Origin: a virus
Strand: one strand, 5' to 3'
IMG/VR virus record: IMGVR_UViG_3300033273_000375
Coordinates: 1 to 44,630 of that record
Length of the DNA: 44,630 bases
The position numbers were made by a program, and so were the translations under genes. Below, one piece after another: positions 1 to 9,223 of this stretch. The notes under the pieces were generated by a model that saw only the letters and a program-made list of their open reading frames with translations, was not told where the DNA came from and did no database searches. Positions within the stretch are counted from its first letter, which is position 1, and each line of letters begins with the position of its first letter.

Positions 1-3000
1 CCTCCAGTCGAGGCGGAAGCTCTGGATGCGGTTGTTGCCATTCCACCTACATCCATCTTCCACCTTTCTACAAAGGGTTCAGCGAAGACAGAAGTAATAT
101 TCAACAAGCAAGATAGAATTCTTGGTTTCGTCGGTGAAGCAAGTGAGAGCAGATCTTATCTGTTCGATCAAGACGATGCTATAGACTTCGAGTCCGATGA
201 CTTCGGATTCCTCAATGAGACTGTATTGAGGAGCGAAGACTACGGATTAGTCACAGGACTTCAAGATGTTCCTAGTTGGGACTTCTCTAATATTGAGGAC
301 AGAGGATTCCTCTCTCCAGAAACTACCACCAAGGTACATGGCAGAATGCCATTCGGTGGTAGTGCAGCAGAGAGCTTTGTCAAGGGTAATTACGACGGAT
401 CTGTTGGCAATAAGCAACCTAGATTGGTTGGTACTGCAATCGACTACACCATTCCCAAGCACTATGGTGATGGTTGGATCAACATTGATGGTTCGCCTCG
501 CGTCCAAATCAGGATGCACTATAAGGCAGACGGTGGTTGGGACTTCTATCCCAACAGATTCCGTGGTGGATCTCTCTTTGGATTCTCCAGTACTGCTGAT
601 TCTACTGCTGTTCTTAGCGAAGGATCTGGAAAACTCTTCTCTGTTAAGAGCACTACCACCTTCAAGGCAGTACGTAGTGAAGTCGGTGTTAGCGAGAAGG
701 ACATCCTGGTACAGGGTGGAGCAGACTATGAGGTTATCTTTAATCAGGTTGATAGAGTCTTCTCCTTCAACAACGAAGAGATTAACAGAAGAGCATTTGC
801 ATACAACCTGTCTTCTGTTGTCAATGTTGAGTCTATTGATTATGGATACATCACTGACACAATCACCGTTGCTGAAGACTATGGTGATGTAAGTTACGAC
901 GAGATCTACTATCCTTGGCAGAAGGAAGACTTCGGTACTCTTGCTCCTACTACAACAAGACTTCCCTTCGGACTTGGTAGACTTTACAGTTCTACTGAGA
1001 CTCCAAGAGTTAGAAACTTTGTTGGTAATCAAGAGCACACTCACCTCAGACTTCTTGGTACTGGTAAGGTATACGTTCTGCCTAAGTTCACTTCTAAGGG
1101 TGACCTTGTTAAACTCAGAGGCGACACAACCTTCAGAAGAGCGAGAGATTGGGTTGGTACTGGCAACCTGCCTACCGTATCTGGAACTGCTGAAGCAGTT
1201 GCATTCGTACCCGCTAAGGACGATAGAGCACTCTTCAACTTTGAAGGTGAACTCGTTGAGAAGTTTGGTAAGGGTAACTACGACGGAGTTGGAACACTCT
1301 TCGGATTTGATAGCACTTCGGTCTCTATCATTATTGGTGTTACCGTTAGTGGTCTCTTCTCCGTACACGGTGAAGTTGTTGAGAAGTCAATCTTCAGCGA
1401 AGTTGGATCTGGATCTCTTGGTCACTTTGATGGTGGAGCAGAGAGAGTCACCTTCCACTATAATCAAGAGTCTTCCTTCGGCGCGTGTGAAGGTGATGAC
1501 TATGGATTCGTCAATGAGTCTGTCTACAATGTCGAAGAATCTCCAGCACTGTCTGGATATCTCAACGATCCTATCAGTTCTCTTGCTAATGAAGTTGTAT
1601 CTGAGTTTGGAAGAGTACCAAACCAAATCGATTATGGTTATGTAAATCAGTACTATCAGTACAATCACGAGGATTACGGTACTCTCTATCCAGATGATTG
1701 CCTTGAACCTCAAGGTCTGCAACTTGACTTTGTTGGTAATGCACCAGAGTCTCGTAGCTTTGGTAATTACACTGGTTCTGGTTCTTTTGGTGGTGTCAGT
1801 GGTGCTGCCGAGGCAATCGGCATCAGACCAGAGACCATCAACTTCTTTGCATTCAGAGGCAGCAGTACAGAATCCACAACTCCTGCAACGGAGATTGGTT
1901 CTGGTTCTCTCTTCAGTTACGTTACCTTCACAGAGAACGTTGCATTTGTACCCGCGAAGGCAGATCCACTGTTTGCAATCGATGGTGGTCTTCGCATCAG
2001 TGCAGTCAAGGAGCAAGAATCCGAACTCAAGTTCACCGCTGCTTGGGAAGCAAGTGGTTCTCTCTTTGGTGTTGTTGGATCTGGAGAGGCAACTGGAAAC
2101 GAGCATACTGGATCTGGTACTGTCTTCATTCGCAATTCTGGTCTCAGAATTGCACCAGAATCCTTTACTCCATGGATTCCTGCTGGTCGTGGATCTATCT
2201 TCTCGTTTGTCTCCTTTACAGAGGCAGCAGCATTTGTACCTGCGAAGAAGAAGGCACTCTTCGGATTCTCTGGTGCTGCTACAGACGTTCAGTTCAGCTT
2301 CGCATACGAAACGATCCAGACTACCCACCTGCTGGTCAGAGGTACTCCAAAGATCTTCGTTCTGCCCAAGCACACTGGTACTGGATCCTTCTTTGTTCGC
2401 TCTTCTGGCGTCAGAATCGAAGCAGAATCCTTCACTCCATTCATTCCACCTGGCGAAGGAAACATTGGAAACTTTGGTGGTGCCGCAGAAGCATTCGGTG
2501 CAAATCCACCAGACGACTTTACTCTGTTCACATTTACTGGAGAAGTCGATACTCCTCTGCTCACCTTCTCCGAACAGAAGTTTGTCCAGGCAAGATTCCT
2601 CCCAGACGAGGCATTCACCACCTTCCAACTCAGAGTTACCGAGACTGGTCTGCAACCTGTCGAAGTTCATGGCGAACTGGACGAGTCCTTCACTCCTGCA
2701 CCAGAAATTGCAACAGGATCTCTCTTCGGATTCTCCAGCACCACGGAAGCGTCGGTCTTCAATCCAATCGACAAGACCACCCTATTCTCCTTCGAGGGCA
2801 ATGCTGCGGAGAGCGAAACCAATGTCGAGGTTGGATCTGGTTCCTTCTTCTCCTTCCAGTCTGCAACCGAAGTCACCGCAGTTGCAGAAGAGAAGCAAGC
2901 ACTGTTCTCCTTTGCGGGCAATCTTCGCGAGAGTGTTGCTCCTGCACCACACGTTACAACTGGTGGACTTTTTGGATTCTCCAGCACCACCGAAGCAAAG

Positions 3001-3645
3001 GTCTTCGATCTTCCAGAGCGCACTACACTCTTCAGTGTTACTGGTACTGCAATCGAGAGTGCATCTGTTGCAGAAGTTGTATCTGCAACTCAAGAGATCA
3101 ATGGAGAACTGGTCGAGAGAGCAACCTTCGCCCACGCGGGTACTGGTTCGATCTTTGGATTCTCCAGCACAACCGAAGCGAGAGTTATCGTTCCTCGTGG
3201 ACTCAGAAATCTCTTCACCGTCACTGGCAATTCTCCAGAGAGCGAGACCAATGTCGAGATTGGTTCTGGTACACTTACTGGATTTGTTGGTGGAGCAGAG
3301 AGCACATCCAACGTCGAGGTCAAGTTTACTCTCTTCACTATTGGTGGAGACACAATCGGTGGAGATGTCAAGTTCACCGCTGCCAATCTCGCAGTTGGTC
3401 AGGTCAGAATTGGTCTCAGCAACGATGGAATTCCTGGAGATATTTCCAGAGGTATCACAGTCTTCAGACTCAGAACCTTCCCAGAGGGAGCGAAGGTCAG
3501 ATTTACTGGAACAAAAGCAGAGTCCTTCACTCCAGCACCTCATGTTAGTGAGGGTCTTGTCAATATTAACAGAGGAAATGAAGTTACCGAAGACCGTTAC
3601 ATTGAATTCAGAGAACCTCAACCCACTAGAATTGTAGTTATCTAA
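1..3645 (+). CDS. Giant repeat-containing virion (tail fibre-like) protein, 5' partial
   Basis: The reading frame is open from base 1, so the start lies upstream; the first internal start-like codon (TTG at 226) is not convincing. At least 1214 residues are visible. The protein is built almost wholly of short degenerate beta-type repeats. One class carries GSGSLFGF or LFGFSSTTEA followed by a variable stretch and AESFTPAP or AFVPAK. A second class carries EDYG or DYGYV units, mainly in the first half. There is no signal peptide, membrane segment or catalytic motif, and cysteine is almost absent. Repetitive, Gly/Ser/Thr/Phe-rich proteins of this kind are typical cyanophage virion or fibre components. 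It ends 4 bases before a late promoter and heads a run of structural genes. Virion protein is well supported by composition and context; the precise location (fibre, whisker or neck) is not. Confidence 0.75.
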   Translation, partial: PPVEAEALDAVVAIPPTSIFHLSTKGSAKTEVIFNKQDRILGFVGEASESRSYLFDQDDAIDFESDDFGFLNETVLRSEDYGLVTGLQDVPSWDFSNIEDRGFLSPETTTKVHGRMPFGGSAAESFVKGNYDGSVGNKQPRLVGTAIDYTIPKHYGDGWINIDGSPRVQIRMHYKADGGWDFYPNRFRGGSLFGFSSTADSTAVLSEGSGKLFSVKSTTTFKAVRSEVGVSEKDILVQGGADYEVIFNQVDRVFSFNNEEINRRAFAYNLSSVVNVESIDYGYITDTITVAEDYGDVSYDEIYYPWQKEDFGTLAPTTTRLPFGLGRLYSSTETPRVRNFVGNQEHTHLRLLGTGKVYVLPKFTSKGDLVKLRGDTTFRRARDWVGTGNLPTVSGTAEAVAFVPAKDDRALFNFEGELVEKFGKGNYDGVGTLFGFDSTSVSIIIGVTVSGLFSVHGEVVEKSIFSEVGSGSLGHFDGGAERVTFHYNQESSFGACEGDDYGFVNESVYNVEESPALSGYLNDPISSLANEVVSEFGRVPNQIDYGYVNQYYQYNHEDYGTLYPDDCLEPQGLQLDFVGNAPESRSFGNYTGSGSFGGVSGAAEAIGIRPETINFFAFRGSSTESTTPATEIGSGSLFSYVTFTENVAFVPAKADPLFAIDGGLRISAVKEQESELKFTAAWEASGSLFGVVGSGEATGNEHTGSGTVFIRNSGLRIAPESFTPWIPAGRGSIFSFVSFTEAAAFVPAKKKALFGFSGAATDVQFSFAYETIQTTHLLVRGTPKIFVLPKHTGTGSFFVRSSGVRIEAESFTPFIPPGEGNIGNFGGAAEAFGANPPDDFTLFTFTGEVDTPLLTFSEQKFVQARFLPDEAFTTFQLRVTETGLQPVEVHGELDESFTPAPEIATGSLFGFSSTTEASVFNPIDKTTLFSFEGNAAESETNVEVGSGSFFSFQSATEVTAVAEEKQALFSFAGNLRESVAPAPHVTTGGLFGFSSTTEAKVFDLPERTTLFSVTGTAIESASVAEVVSATQEINGELVERATFAHAGTGSIFGFSSTTEARVIVPRGLRNLFTVTGNSPESETNVEIGSGTLTGFVGGAESTSNVEVKFTLFTIGGDTIGGDVKFTAANLAVGQVRIGLSNDGIPGDISRGITVFRLRTFPEGAKVRFTGTKAESFTPAPHVSEGLVNINRGNEVTEDRYIEFREPQPTRIVVI

Positions 3646-3648
3646 ACT

Positions 3649-3656
3649 GATAAATA
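3649..3656 (+). promoter_or_regulatory. T4-type late promoter (GATAAATA)
   Basis: The octamer GATAAATA matches the NATAAATA late promoter box used by T4-like cyanophages. It lies 27 bases before the start of the next gene and directly after the stop of the giant repeat protein, in a short A/T-rich gap. Confidence 0.65.
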
Positions 3657-3682
3657 AATATAACGCATTTTAGTGGACCTTA

Positions 3683-4141
3683 ATGGCTAATACCAAACGG
3701 GTACAACTGCGTAAAGGGACGGAGTTAGAGCACTCTACATTTACTGGTGCTCTTGCTGAAGTAACTTTTGATACTGATAAGGGGACAATTAGAGTTCATG
3801 ATGGACTCACCTTGTCTGGGGTAGAGATCCAAAAATCTCGATTGACTGTTTTGAATGGTTCTAATAATGGTGATACATTGAGAACCAATATGAAGTACTT
3901 TAGTGATACCTCGGCAGGTCCTTTTGCAGTTTATCTACCAACACTTCGATTTGTAGGAGATACTATTCATCTTGCAGATTCCAAATACACCTGGAATATA
4001 AATAATCTTACAGTATATGCTCAAGGTGGAGACCAAATAAAAGACAGCACTGGGTTCATCGATACATTTTTAAACTGTGACGTTGCTGGTGAGTATGTCG
4101 AACTTATTTGGGAAGGAACTTTCTGGAGGATGTTCTCATGA
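3683..4141 (+). CDS. Mtd N-terminal-domain-like structural protein
   Basis: 152 residues. The first 45 residues carry VQLRKGTELEH, FTGALAEVTFDTDKGTIR and VHDG, the pattern of the phage major tropism determinant N-terminal domain family. That small beta domain begins many fibre, collar and hyaluronidase-like phage proteins. The remaining 100 residues are predicted beta-rich and not recognised; they end in VELIWEGTFWRMFS, resembling the C-terminal closure of other cyanophage fibre domains. It starts at ATG behind a late promoter and its stop overlaps the next start (ATGA). A virion attachment or fibre-linker role is inferred from the domain and the neighbours. Confidence 0.7.
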   Translation: MANTKRVQLRKGTELEHSTFTGALAEVTFDTDKGTIRVHDGLTLSGVEIQKSRLTVLNGSNNGDTLRTNMKYFSDTSAGPFAVYLPTLRFVGDTIHLADSKYTWNINNLTVYAQGGDQIKDSTGFIDTFLNCDVAGEYVELIWEGTFWRMFS

Positions 4142-4494
4142 ACCTAAGTAGAATGGATGGTTCGATGAAACACGTCGTTCAATCGAACGATTTCATCGTA
4201 CATGCCCTGCGTAGAGACGCAGATGGTATGCTTCGTTACACAAAAGTGGGTTCTGGGAGCACTGACATAGGAGACTTCCATAGAACTGATGGAACTCAAT
4301 ATCCAGGGTTCCTTGATGGTGAAGATTATGTGGAAGAAACAACTGAGGATAAAACCTATAAGAACGATCCACATGATAAATATCAACAGTATAGATTTGA
4401 CTTCAGAAATCTACATTATTTTATAGATAGTGATGGATACCTTGTCGCCCGTATTAACGGCACATATGATTATACAACCGAAGGACCTAAGTAA
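4138..4494 (+). CDS. Hypothetical virion-associated protein
   Basis: 118 residues. I chose the ATG at 4138 because it overlaps the preceding stop (ATGA), a coupling used repeatedly in this genome; a longer frame from 4108 would run back into the preceding gene. The protein is acidic and hydrophilic, with many Asp, Tyr and Thr residues (for example RTDGTQYPGFLDGEDYVEE) and no membrane segment or known motif. It sits between an Mtd-N-like protein and a large fibre protein, so a small structural or fibre-accessory role is likely. I do not recognise a family. Confidence 0.6.
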   Translation: MNLSRMDGSMKHVVQSNDFIVHALRRDADGMLRYTKVGSGSTDIGDFHRTDGTQYPGFLDGEDYVEETTEDKTYKNDPHDKYQQYRFDFRNLHYFIDSDGYLVARINGTYDYTTEGPK

Positions 4495-4512
4495 GAAAGG
4501 AATTAACTAACG

Positions 4513-7500
4513 ATGGCTGATTTTAGATTAGGAAGACTAAAATTCAATTGGAGAGGCGACTGGGCTCCTAGCACCGAATATGTCATTGATGATATCGTCA
4601 AGTTTGGTGCTAACACTTACGTCGTCACTACCAATCACACCTCCGCTGCGAGCGAAACAGACTGGTACGACACCGATGCTTCATATTGGAGTCTCCATGT
4701 TGAGGGTATCCGTAACGTAGGAACGTATACACCAGGAACGTTCTATAAAGTTAACGATATTCTTAAGTATGGTAACACTCAATATCGTGTTACTGCAGGT
4801 ATCGGAACCACTGCAGGTCTCGTATTCCCAGGTATTGGAACCGATGGACCATCAGATCCCAACGTTGTAGCATACGTTGCTGGTTTTAATGGTGAAGGTG
4901 ACTGGGATGCAGGAACAGTTTACGAGACTGGAGACGTTGTTCTCTATGCTGGTAACTCTTATGTTGCTATCTCTACCTCTGTACAGGGAGCAATTCCTCC
5001 AACTGAACTTGATACTCAGTGGGAATTCCTTGCACAAGGTCACAATGCTGTAGGTCTGAGCACCTATGAAGATGGCGTTACCTATTACAGAGGTGATCTG
5101 GTAACCGTTGGTGGTGATACCTATCAGGTAGAAGCAACTTCTACTCAATATGTACACCCAACTAAAGGTCTGACTATTGGTATTGGATCTACTACAGTTG
5201 GTGTTGCTGTTACTGCATGGGCTCTGTATAACAGAGGCATGAGATATGCAGGTTCATATTCTACAACCACTGAATACTTCAGAAATGACGTTGTAGAGTA
5301 TGCATCTTCTTCTTACGTTGGTATTGCTTCTACTTCCGTAATTGGAATTCTTCCTGGATCTGATCAGACTAAGTGGGCAGCACTTGCACTTGGTGACTCC
5401 AATGCTCTGCTGACTCAAACTGGTGACATGCTCATCAGGGACAATACTGCTCCAACCAGACTGGGTGTCGGAATGACATATCAGTCGCTGGGTATTGGAA
5501 CAGACCTTGTTCCTACTTGGATGACCATCGGTGATTCCACTAGAATTTATCACGTTGACCCCGAACTGGGTAAGGACACCTTCAATGGTAGCACCCCAGA
5601 TATGGCGTTTAGAACGCTGAAGGTTGCATGTGATAACGCAAGCGCGATTACAGATATTACAAACTTCATCTATGATGAAGCAACTGGTCTGTCCACAGTT
5701 ACAGCACCAAACCACGGTATTCTTTATCCAAATATCACCGTTAGACTGAGAGACATTGAGTTCTCTTGCCTCTCTGGTGGTAATACTTATGCGGTTAACG
5801 CATTCCAGTATGATAATGCCGCTGGTGTTGCAACCTGTACTGTTGGTGCAGCGATGACTGGTCTCCAAGTTGGAGATACAATCAGACTTGATAACCTTGA
5901 GTTCACCTGCCCAGGTGGTTCTGGTATCACAACAACCATCTTCCCTGATGGAACAAGACCTGAAGGTTACAACTTCACCGTAAGTGCAATCAACGGTCCT
6001 CAGCAGATTGAATTCTCTGTTGGTATTTCCACCATTCAGCACGTATACGTCTCTGGTGGTACACTGTTTGTTGGTGTTGACACTTCCTTCTTCCCAAGAA
6101 ACGTTCTTACATCTTACTTCAACGTTATTGACGTTGTTGATAATGATACATTCACCATTAACGCTGGTGTATCGACAATCACCCACACTTATGTACAGGG
6201 TGGACAAGTTCTGAACCTGTCTCCTGCTGTTATCAGATTGTCTTCTTCTGAATTCGTTGAGCAACTTCCACTTGTTGTTCCTCCATTCACCTCTGTTGTT
6301 GGTTCTACGCTGAGATCTTCTAAGATTAGACCTGCTGAAGGTCTGTCTGCTGACGGCGTAACTCCTAACAACCGTCAGACCATGTTCCAACTGTCTGACG
6401 CAACAACGATTCAGGGTCTGAACGTTGATGGTATGGTTGGATTCGATTATGATACCAATAACCCATATGAACTGCAGTACACCACTGTTAGAACTGGTGT
6501 TGGTACAACTGCTTGTGGTGTTTACTTTGCATTCAACCCCAACTCCCCAATTCTGAACAAGTCACCTTACGTTAAGGACTGTACTGCATTCGGCAATCCT
6601 CCAACTGATGGTGGTTCTGGTGGTGCTGGTGTTGGTGTTCTGATTGATGGTGGTGTCCATGATTCTGGATTCCGCACGATGGTCTTTGACGCCTTCACGA
6701 ACGTTCTGAGTGATGGTGCTGGATTCATTCTTGATAATGATGCTGGTTCTGAGATCGTCTCCTCCTTCACATATTACTGTAAGTGGGGTTACTACTCTGG
6801 TGGTGGTTCTAGAATTCGTGGTGTTGGTGGTAACAACTCTTACGGTGACTACGGCGTTATCGCATCTGGATTCTCTACTGCTGAGACTCCAAGATCCCTG
6901 AGACTGTTTGGTGACAAGCTCGACACTGCAGTTGGTACTGTAAGCGGTACAATTGCAATCGGTAACACCATCACTGGTGGAACCTCTGGTGCTAAGGCAA
7001 CCTTCATCAACGACCAAACTTCCTCTGACGCGATCTACTTCAAGTACTATCCTGGTTATGGTGATCCTTCTGCTGGTATTGGTACTACCTCCTTCGTTCC
7101 TGGCGAGTGGTTGGACTTCGTTGGATCTGGTACAACTGGTGCTATCCAAGTCTCCGCAGTCGCAGGATCTGTCGGCGGTCAGAAGGGTGTTCTGCTTGAA
7201 CTTGACCTTGCTGATGGCGATAACTTACCACTGGTTGGTGATGCGATTGGTATTACAACAACTGGTATTGGTAGTGATCTAGTAAATGATCAACCAAGAT
7301 TCTATATTATTAATAATGTAACTGGATTCACCACAACTTATACTCAGTATAGAGGTGATATTGGTGCTGGTCCTGTTGTATATCCTGGTCGCGTAACCGT
7401 TACCATATCTCCTGAGAAGGGAATCAGAACACCTGATACTCGTACTGGACTTGGTGATACTAACCCAGCATCTGGTGGTGGTGGTTCTCTGGTCGAAATT

Positions 7501-8334
7501 AGAACTAAGTTCTCTAACGCACGTCTGACTGGTCACGACTTCCTCTCGATTGGTGTTGGTAACAAGGTTGAAACCAACTATCCAAACGTTAATGAGGCAA
7601 ACGTACAGCAGGGTAATGAGACCAACAACTTCGGTCCTGGTAGAGTCTTCTTCGTCTCTACTGACCAAGGTGGTAACTTCAGAGTTGGTGACTTCTTCTC
7701 CGTTAACCAGTTAACTGGTGCTGCTACCCTGGACGCTTCCGCGTTCAACCTGTCTGGTCTGACAGAACTGAGACTGGGTTCACTGGGTGGTCAGATCGGT
7801 GAGGCGATCAACGAGTTCTCCTCTGACGAGACCATGAGTGGTAACTCCAACACCGCTTGCCCAACTGAATTCGCGGTTCGCGGATATCTGACACGCGGCA
7901 ACATGGGTGTTGAGGCAATGGTTCCACCTAAGGGAACAACTGCACAGAGACCTGTATCCCCAATCCAGGGTGGACTGAGATTTAACACAGATCTTGGATC
8001 CTTTGAAGGATATAATGGATCTGCTTGGGTGCCCATTGGTAGTATGCAGAACATTGATGTAACCACAACTTACTCCGCATCTTCCTTCCAGACTCTCTGG
8101 TGTGATACAAGCGGTGGTGGATACACTGTTACTCTGCCCGCATCTCCTAATAAGGGTGATGTTATCAGAATCCTTGACGTTGCTAAGTCCTTCGACAGCA
8201 ACACACTCACGGTTGCTAGAAATGGCAAGCGCATCATGGGTGACGCAGCGGATCTGACGGTAACAACTGAAGGTGCAGCATTCGACCTGATCTTCTACAA
8301 CGACACATACGGTTGGAGAATCTTCTCCGTCTGA
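4513..8334 (+). CDS. Large tail fibre-like protein with CBM-like repeats and beta-helix
   Basis: 1273 residues. Residues about 15-290 hold five copies of a 45-60 residue unit with the pattern W..Y..(G/N)DVV.YG...Y.......W, exemplified by TVYETGDVVLYAGNSYVA. This resembles type 3 chitin-binding (CBM5/12-like) modules common in phage fibres. From about residue 345 the signature YHVDPELGKDTFNGS plus AFRTLKVAC marks the start of a right-handed beta-helix, as in pectate-lyase-like phage proteins. The last 90 residues form a beta domain with TLPASPNKGD and NGKRIMGDAADL that recurs at the C-terminus of the protein at 20219-21805. It ends just before a terminator. A glycan-binding fibre or baseplate-attached adhesin is likely; depolymerase activity is possible but no catalytic residues were identified. 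Confidence 0.75.
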   Translation: MADFRLGRLKFNWRGDWAPSTEYVIDDIVKFGANTYVVTTNHTSAASETDWYDTDASYWSLHVEGIRNVGTYTPGTFYKVNDILKYGNTQYRVTAGIGTTAGLVFPGIGTDGPSDPNVVAYVAGFNGEGDWDAGTVYETGDVVLYAGNSYVAISTSVQGAIPPTELDTQWEFLAQGHNAVGLSTYEDGVTYYRGDLVTVGGDTYQVEATSTQYVHPTKGLTIGIGSTTVGVAVTAWALYNRGMRYAGSYSTTTEYFRNDVVEYASSSYVGIASTSVIGILPGSDQTKWAALALGDSNALLTQTGDMLIRDNTAPTRLGVGMTYQSLGIGTDLVPTWMTIGDSTRIYHVDPELGKDTFNGSTPDMAFRTLKVACDNASAITDITNFIYDEATGLSTVTAPNHGILYPNITVRLRDIEFSCLSGGNTYAVNAFQYDNAAGVATCTVGAAMTGLQVGDTIRLDNLEFTCPGGSGITTTIFPDGTRPEGYNFTVSAINGPQQIEFSVGISTIQHVYVSGGTLFVGVDTSFFPRNVLTSYFNVIDVVDNDTFTINAGVSTITHTYVQGGQVLNLSPAVIRLSSSEFVEQLPLVVPPFTSVVGSTLRSSKIRPAEGLSADGVTPNNRQTMFQLSDATTIQGLNVDGMVGFDYDTNNPYELQYTTVRTGVGTTACGVYFAFNPNSPILNKSPYVKDCTAFGNPPTDGGSGGAGVGVLIDGGVHDSGFRTMVFDAFTNVLSDGAGFILDNDAGSEIVSSFTYYCKWGYYSGGGSRIRGVGGNNSYGDYGVIASGFSTAETPRSLRLFGDKLDTAVGTVSGTIAIGNTITGGTSGAKATFINDQTSSDAIYFKYYPGYGDPSAGIGTTSFVPGEWLDFVGSGTTGAIQVSAVAGSVGGQKGVLLELDLADGDNLPLVGDAIGITTTGIGSDLVNDQPRFYIINNVTGFTTTYTQYRGDIGAGPVVYPGRVTVTISPEKGIRTPDTRTGLGDTNPASGGGGSLVEIRTKFSNARLTGHDFLSIGVGNKVETNYPNVNEANVQQGNETNNFGPGRVFFVSTDQGGNFRVGDFFSVNQLTGAATLDASAFNLSGLTELRLGSLGGQIGEAINEFSSDETMSGNSNTACPTEFAVRGYLTRGNMGVEAMVPPKGTTAQRPVSPIQGGLRFNTDLGSFEGYNGSAWVPIGSMQNIDVTTTYSASSFQTLWCDTSGGGYTVTLPASPNKGDVIRILDVAKSFDSNTLTVARNGKRIMGDAADLTVTTEGAAFDLIFYNDTYGWRIFSV

Positions 8335-8346
8335 TGTATAGGACAC

Positions 8347-8375
8347 GGGGGGGACGTTGAGTTCCCCCTCTTCTT
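8347..8375 (+). terminator. Probable intrinsic terminator after the large fibre gene
   Basis: A run of seven G (8347-8353) pairs with CCCCC (8364-8368) across a short loop, followed by a pyrimidine-rich TCTTCTTTATT. It sits 13 bases after the fibre stop and upstream of a late promoter. The T-tract is interrupted, so it is weaker than the terminator at 10863. Confidence 0.5.
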
Positions 8376-8390
8376 TATTATGTACGTTTA

Positions 8391-8398
8391 TATAAATA
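8391..8398 (+). promoter_or_regulatory. T4-type late promoter (TATAAATA)
   Basis: An exact TATAAATA, the canonical T4 late box, lies 25 bases before the first cysteine-rich paralogue and just after a probable terminator. It probably drives the three tandem paralogues. Confidence 0.8.
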
Positions 8399-8422
8399 AT
8401 AGAACGAGGATTAATGTAAAAA

Positions 8423-9205
8423 ATGGCATCCTACGGAAGTTACAAAAAGATTGTACAAGGTCAGATTATAGATGGCACCGTTCCAAACAATGCGTTGGAA
8501 AGTGGTGCAGGTCTTGATCTGAACGTGAAGTACGTTTATGGAACAGCAGGTGTGTGTTCCCCTGGTTGTTGCTGCCTCTGGACAGTTCCTACTGGTGTAA
8601 AGAGAGTTACATTTGAGATGTGGGGATCTGGTGGCAATGGTCACGGATCCTGCTCATGTAACCGTTGTCACCACTATAAGGGTGCTCAGGGTGGATACTA
8701 TAACTCTAAGACAATTAGTGTTCAAGGAGGTTGGCAGTATACCATTTGTGCTAGTGGTGTCTATCGTTGCTGCTCTAGAGAGTGTCAAGGTTGCAACGGA
8801 TGTTCATCTTATGTCAATGGATGTAATTTGAGTAACTTCTGTGCAATTGGTGGTAACCGAGGTGAATCAGAGACTAATTGGTCTACTGTTTGTAACTCAA
8901 CCAATGAGTGTTGTCGTGAAGGTGCTCATAATGGTGGTGACTTTGGAATGGGTAATCACAGTGGTCACTGGGGTGGATCTCCATTCTGCCACTGTAATTA
9001 TCAATGGACTTGTACCACTAATGCGCCATTCCTTGCAGGTGGATCTGGATCTGTTGAAGGTTTGGTCAACTGCTGGGTCCGTTGTGGATGCTGGCATGTA
9101 CCTTATGGCACTGGCGGTCAAGGTGGTATGACTACTTATTGTGGACGTTGCTGTGGACAAGGTGGCATGGGTGGCGGTGGTCTCGTCAAAATTACATACA
9201 TCTGA
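8423..9205 (+). CDS. Cysteine-rich glycine-rich fibre-tip-like protein, paralogue 1
   Basis: 260 residues, first of three tandem paralogues. It starts MASYGSYKKI and has 27 cysteines (about 10%). Shared blocks are CCCLWTVPTGV (about residue 50), MWGSGGNG, CSCNRC, VYRCCSREC, SSYVNGCNLSNFCA, FCHC, RCGCW, and the C-terminus YCGRCCGQGG to LVKITY. The WTVP.GV....E.WG.GG core is the pattern of the glycine-rich domains found in phage fibre tips and adhesins. The cysteines come as pairs and CxC/CxxC clusters, which would suit metal binding or disulfides; this is inference. There is no signal peptide. A late promoter precedes the gene, and a GATAGGAGAATC ribosome site serves the next copy. A virion adhesin is the best guess; partners and cofactor are unknown. 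Confidence 0.7.
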   Translation: MASYGSYKKIVQGQIIDGTVPNNALESGAGLDLNVKYVYGTAGVCSPGCCCLWTVPTGVKRVTFEMWGSGGNGHGSCSCNRCHHYKGAQGGYYNSKTISVQGGWQYTICASGVYRCCSRECQGCNGCSSYVNGCNLSNFCAIGGNRGESETNWSTVCNSTNECCREGAHNGGDFGMGNHSGHWGGSPFCHCNYQWTCTTNAPFLAGGSGSVEGLVNCWVRCGCWHVPYGTGGQGGMTTYCGRCCGQGGMGGGGLVKITYI

Positions 9206-9223
9206 TAGGAGAATCTAAAGAAA

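Noticed and set aside
247-2670. Long open frames on the minus strand within the giant repeat gene (247-1368 and 1387-2670).
   Set aside because: They mirror the repeat and codon pattern of the plus-strand gene, have Ser/Cys/Arg-rich translations without motifs, no promoter and no ribosome site.
1694-3637. Plus-strand frames of 500-650 codons in other frames of the repeat gene.
   Set aside because: Their translations are low-complexity shadows (Leu/Ser/Arg or Trp/Cys-rich) of the repeats and overlap the real structural frame throughout.
5254-6390. A 378-codon minus-strand frame in the large fibre gene.
   Set aside because: It is antisense to a clearly homologous fibre protein, is Asn/Ser/Cys/Arg-rich without a family, and lacks signals.
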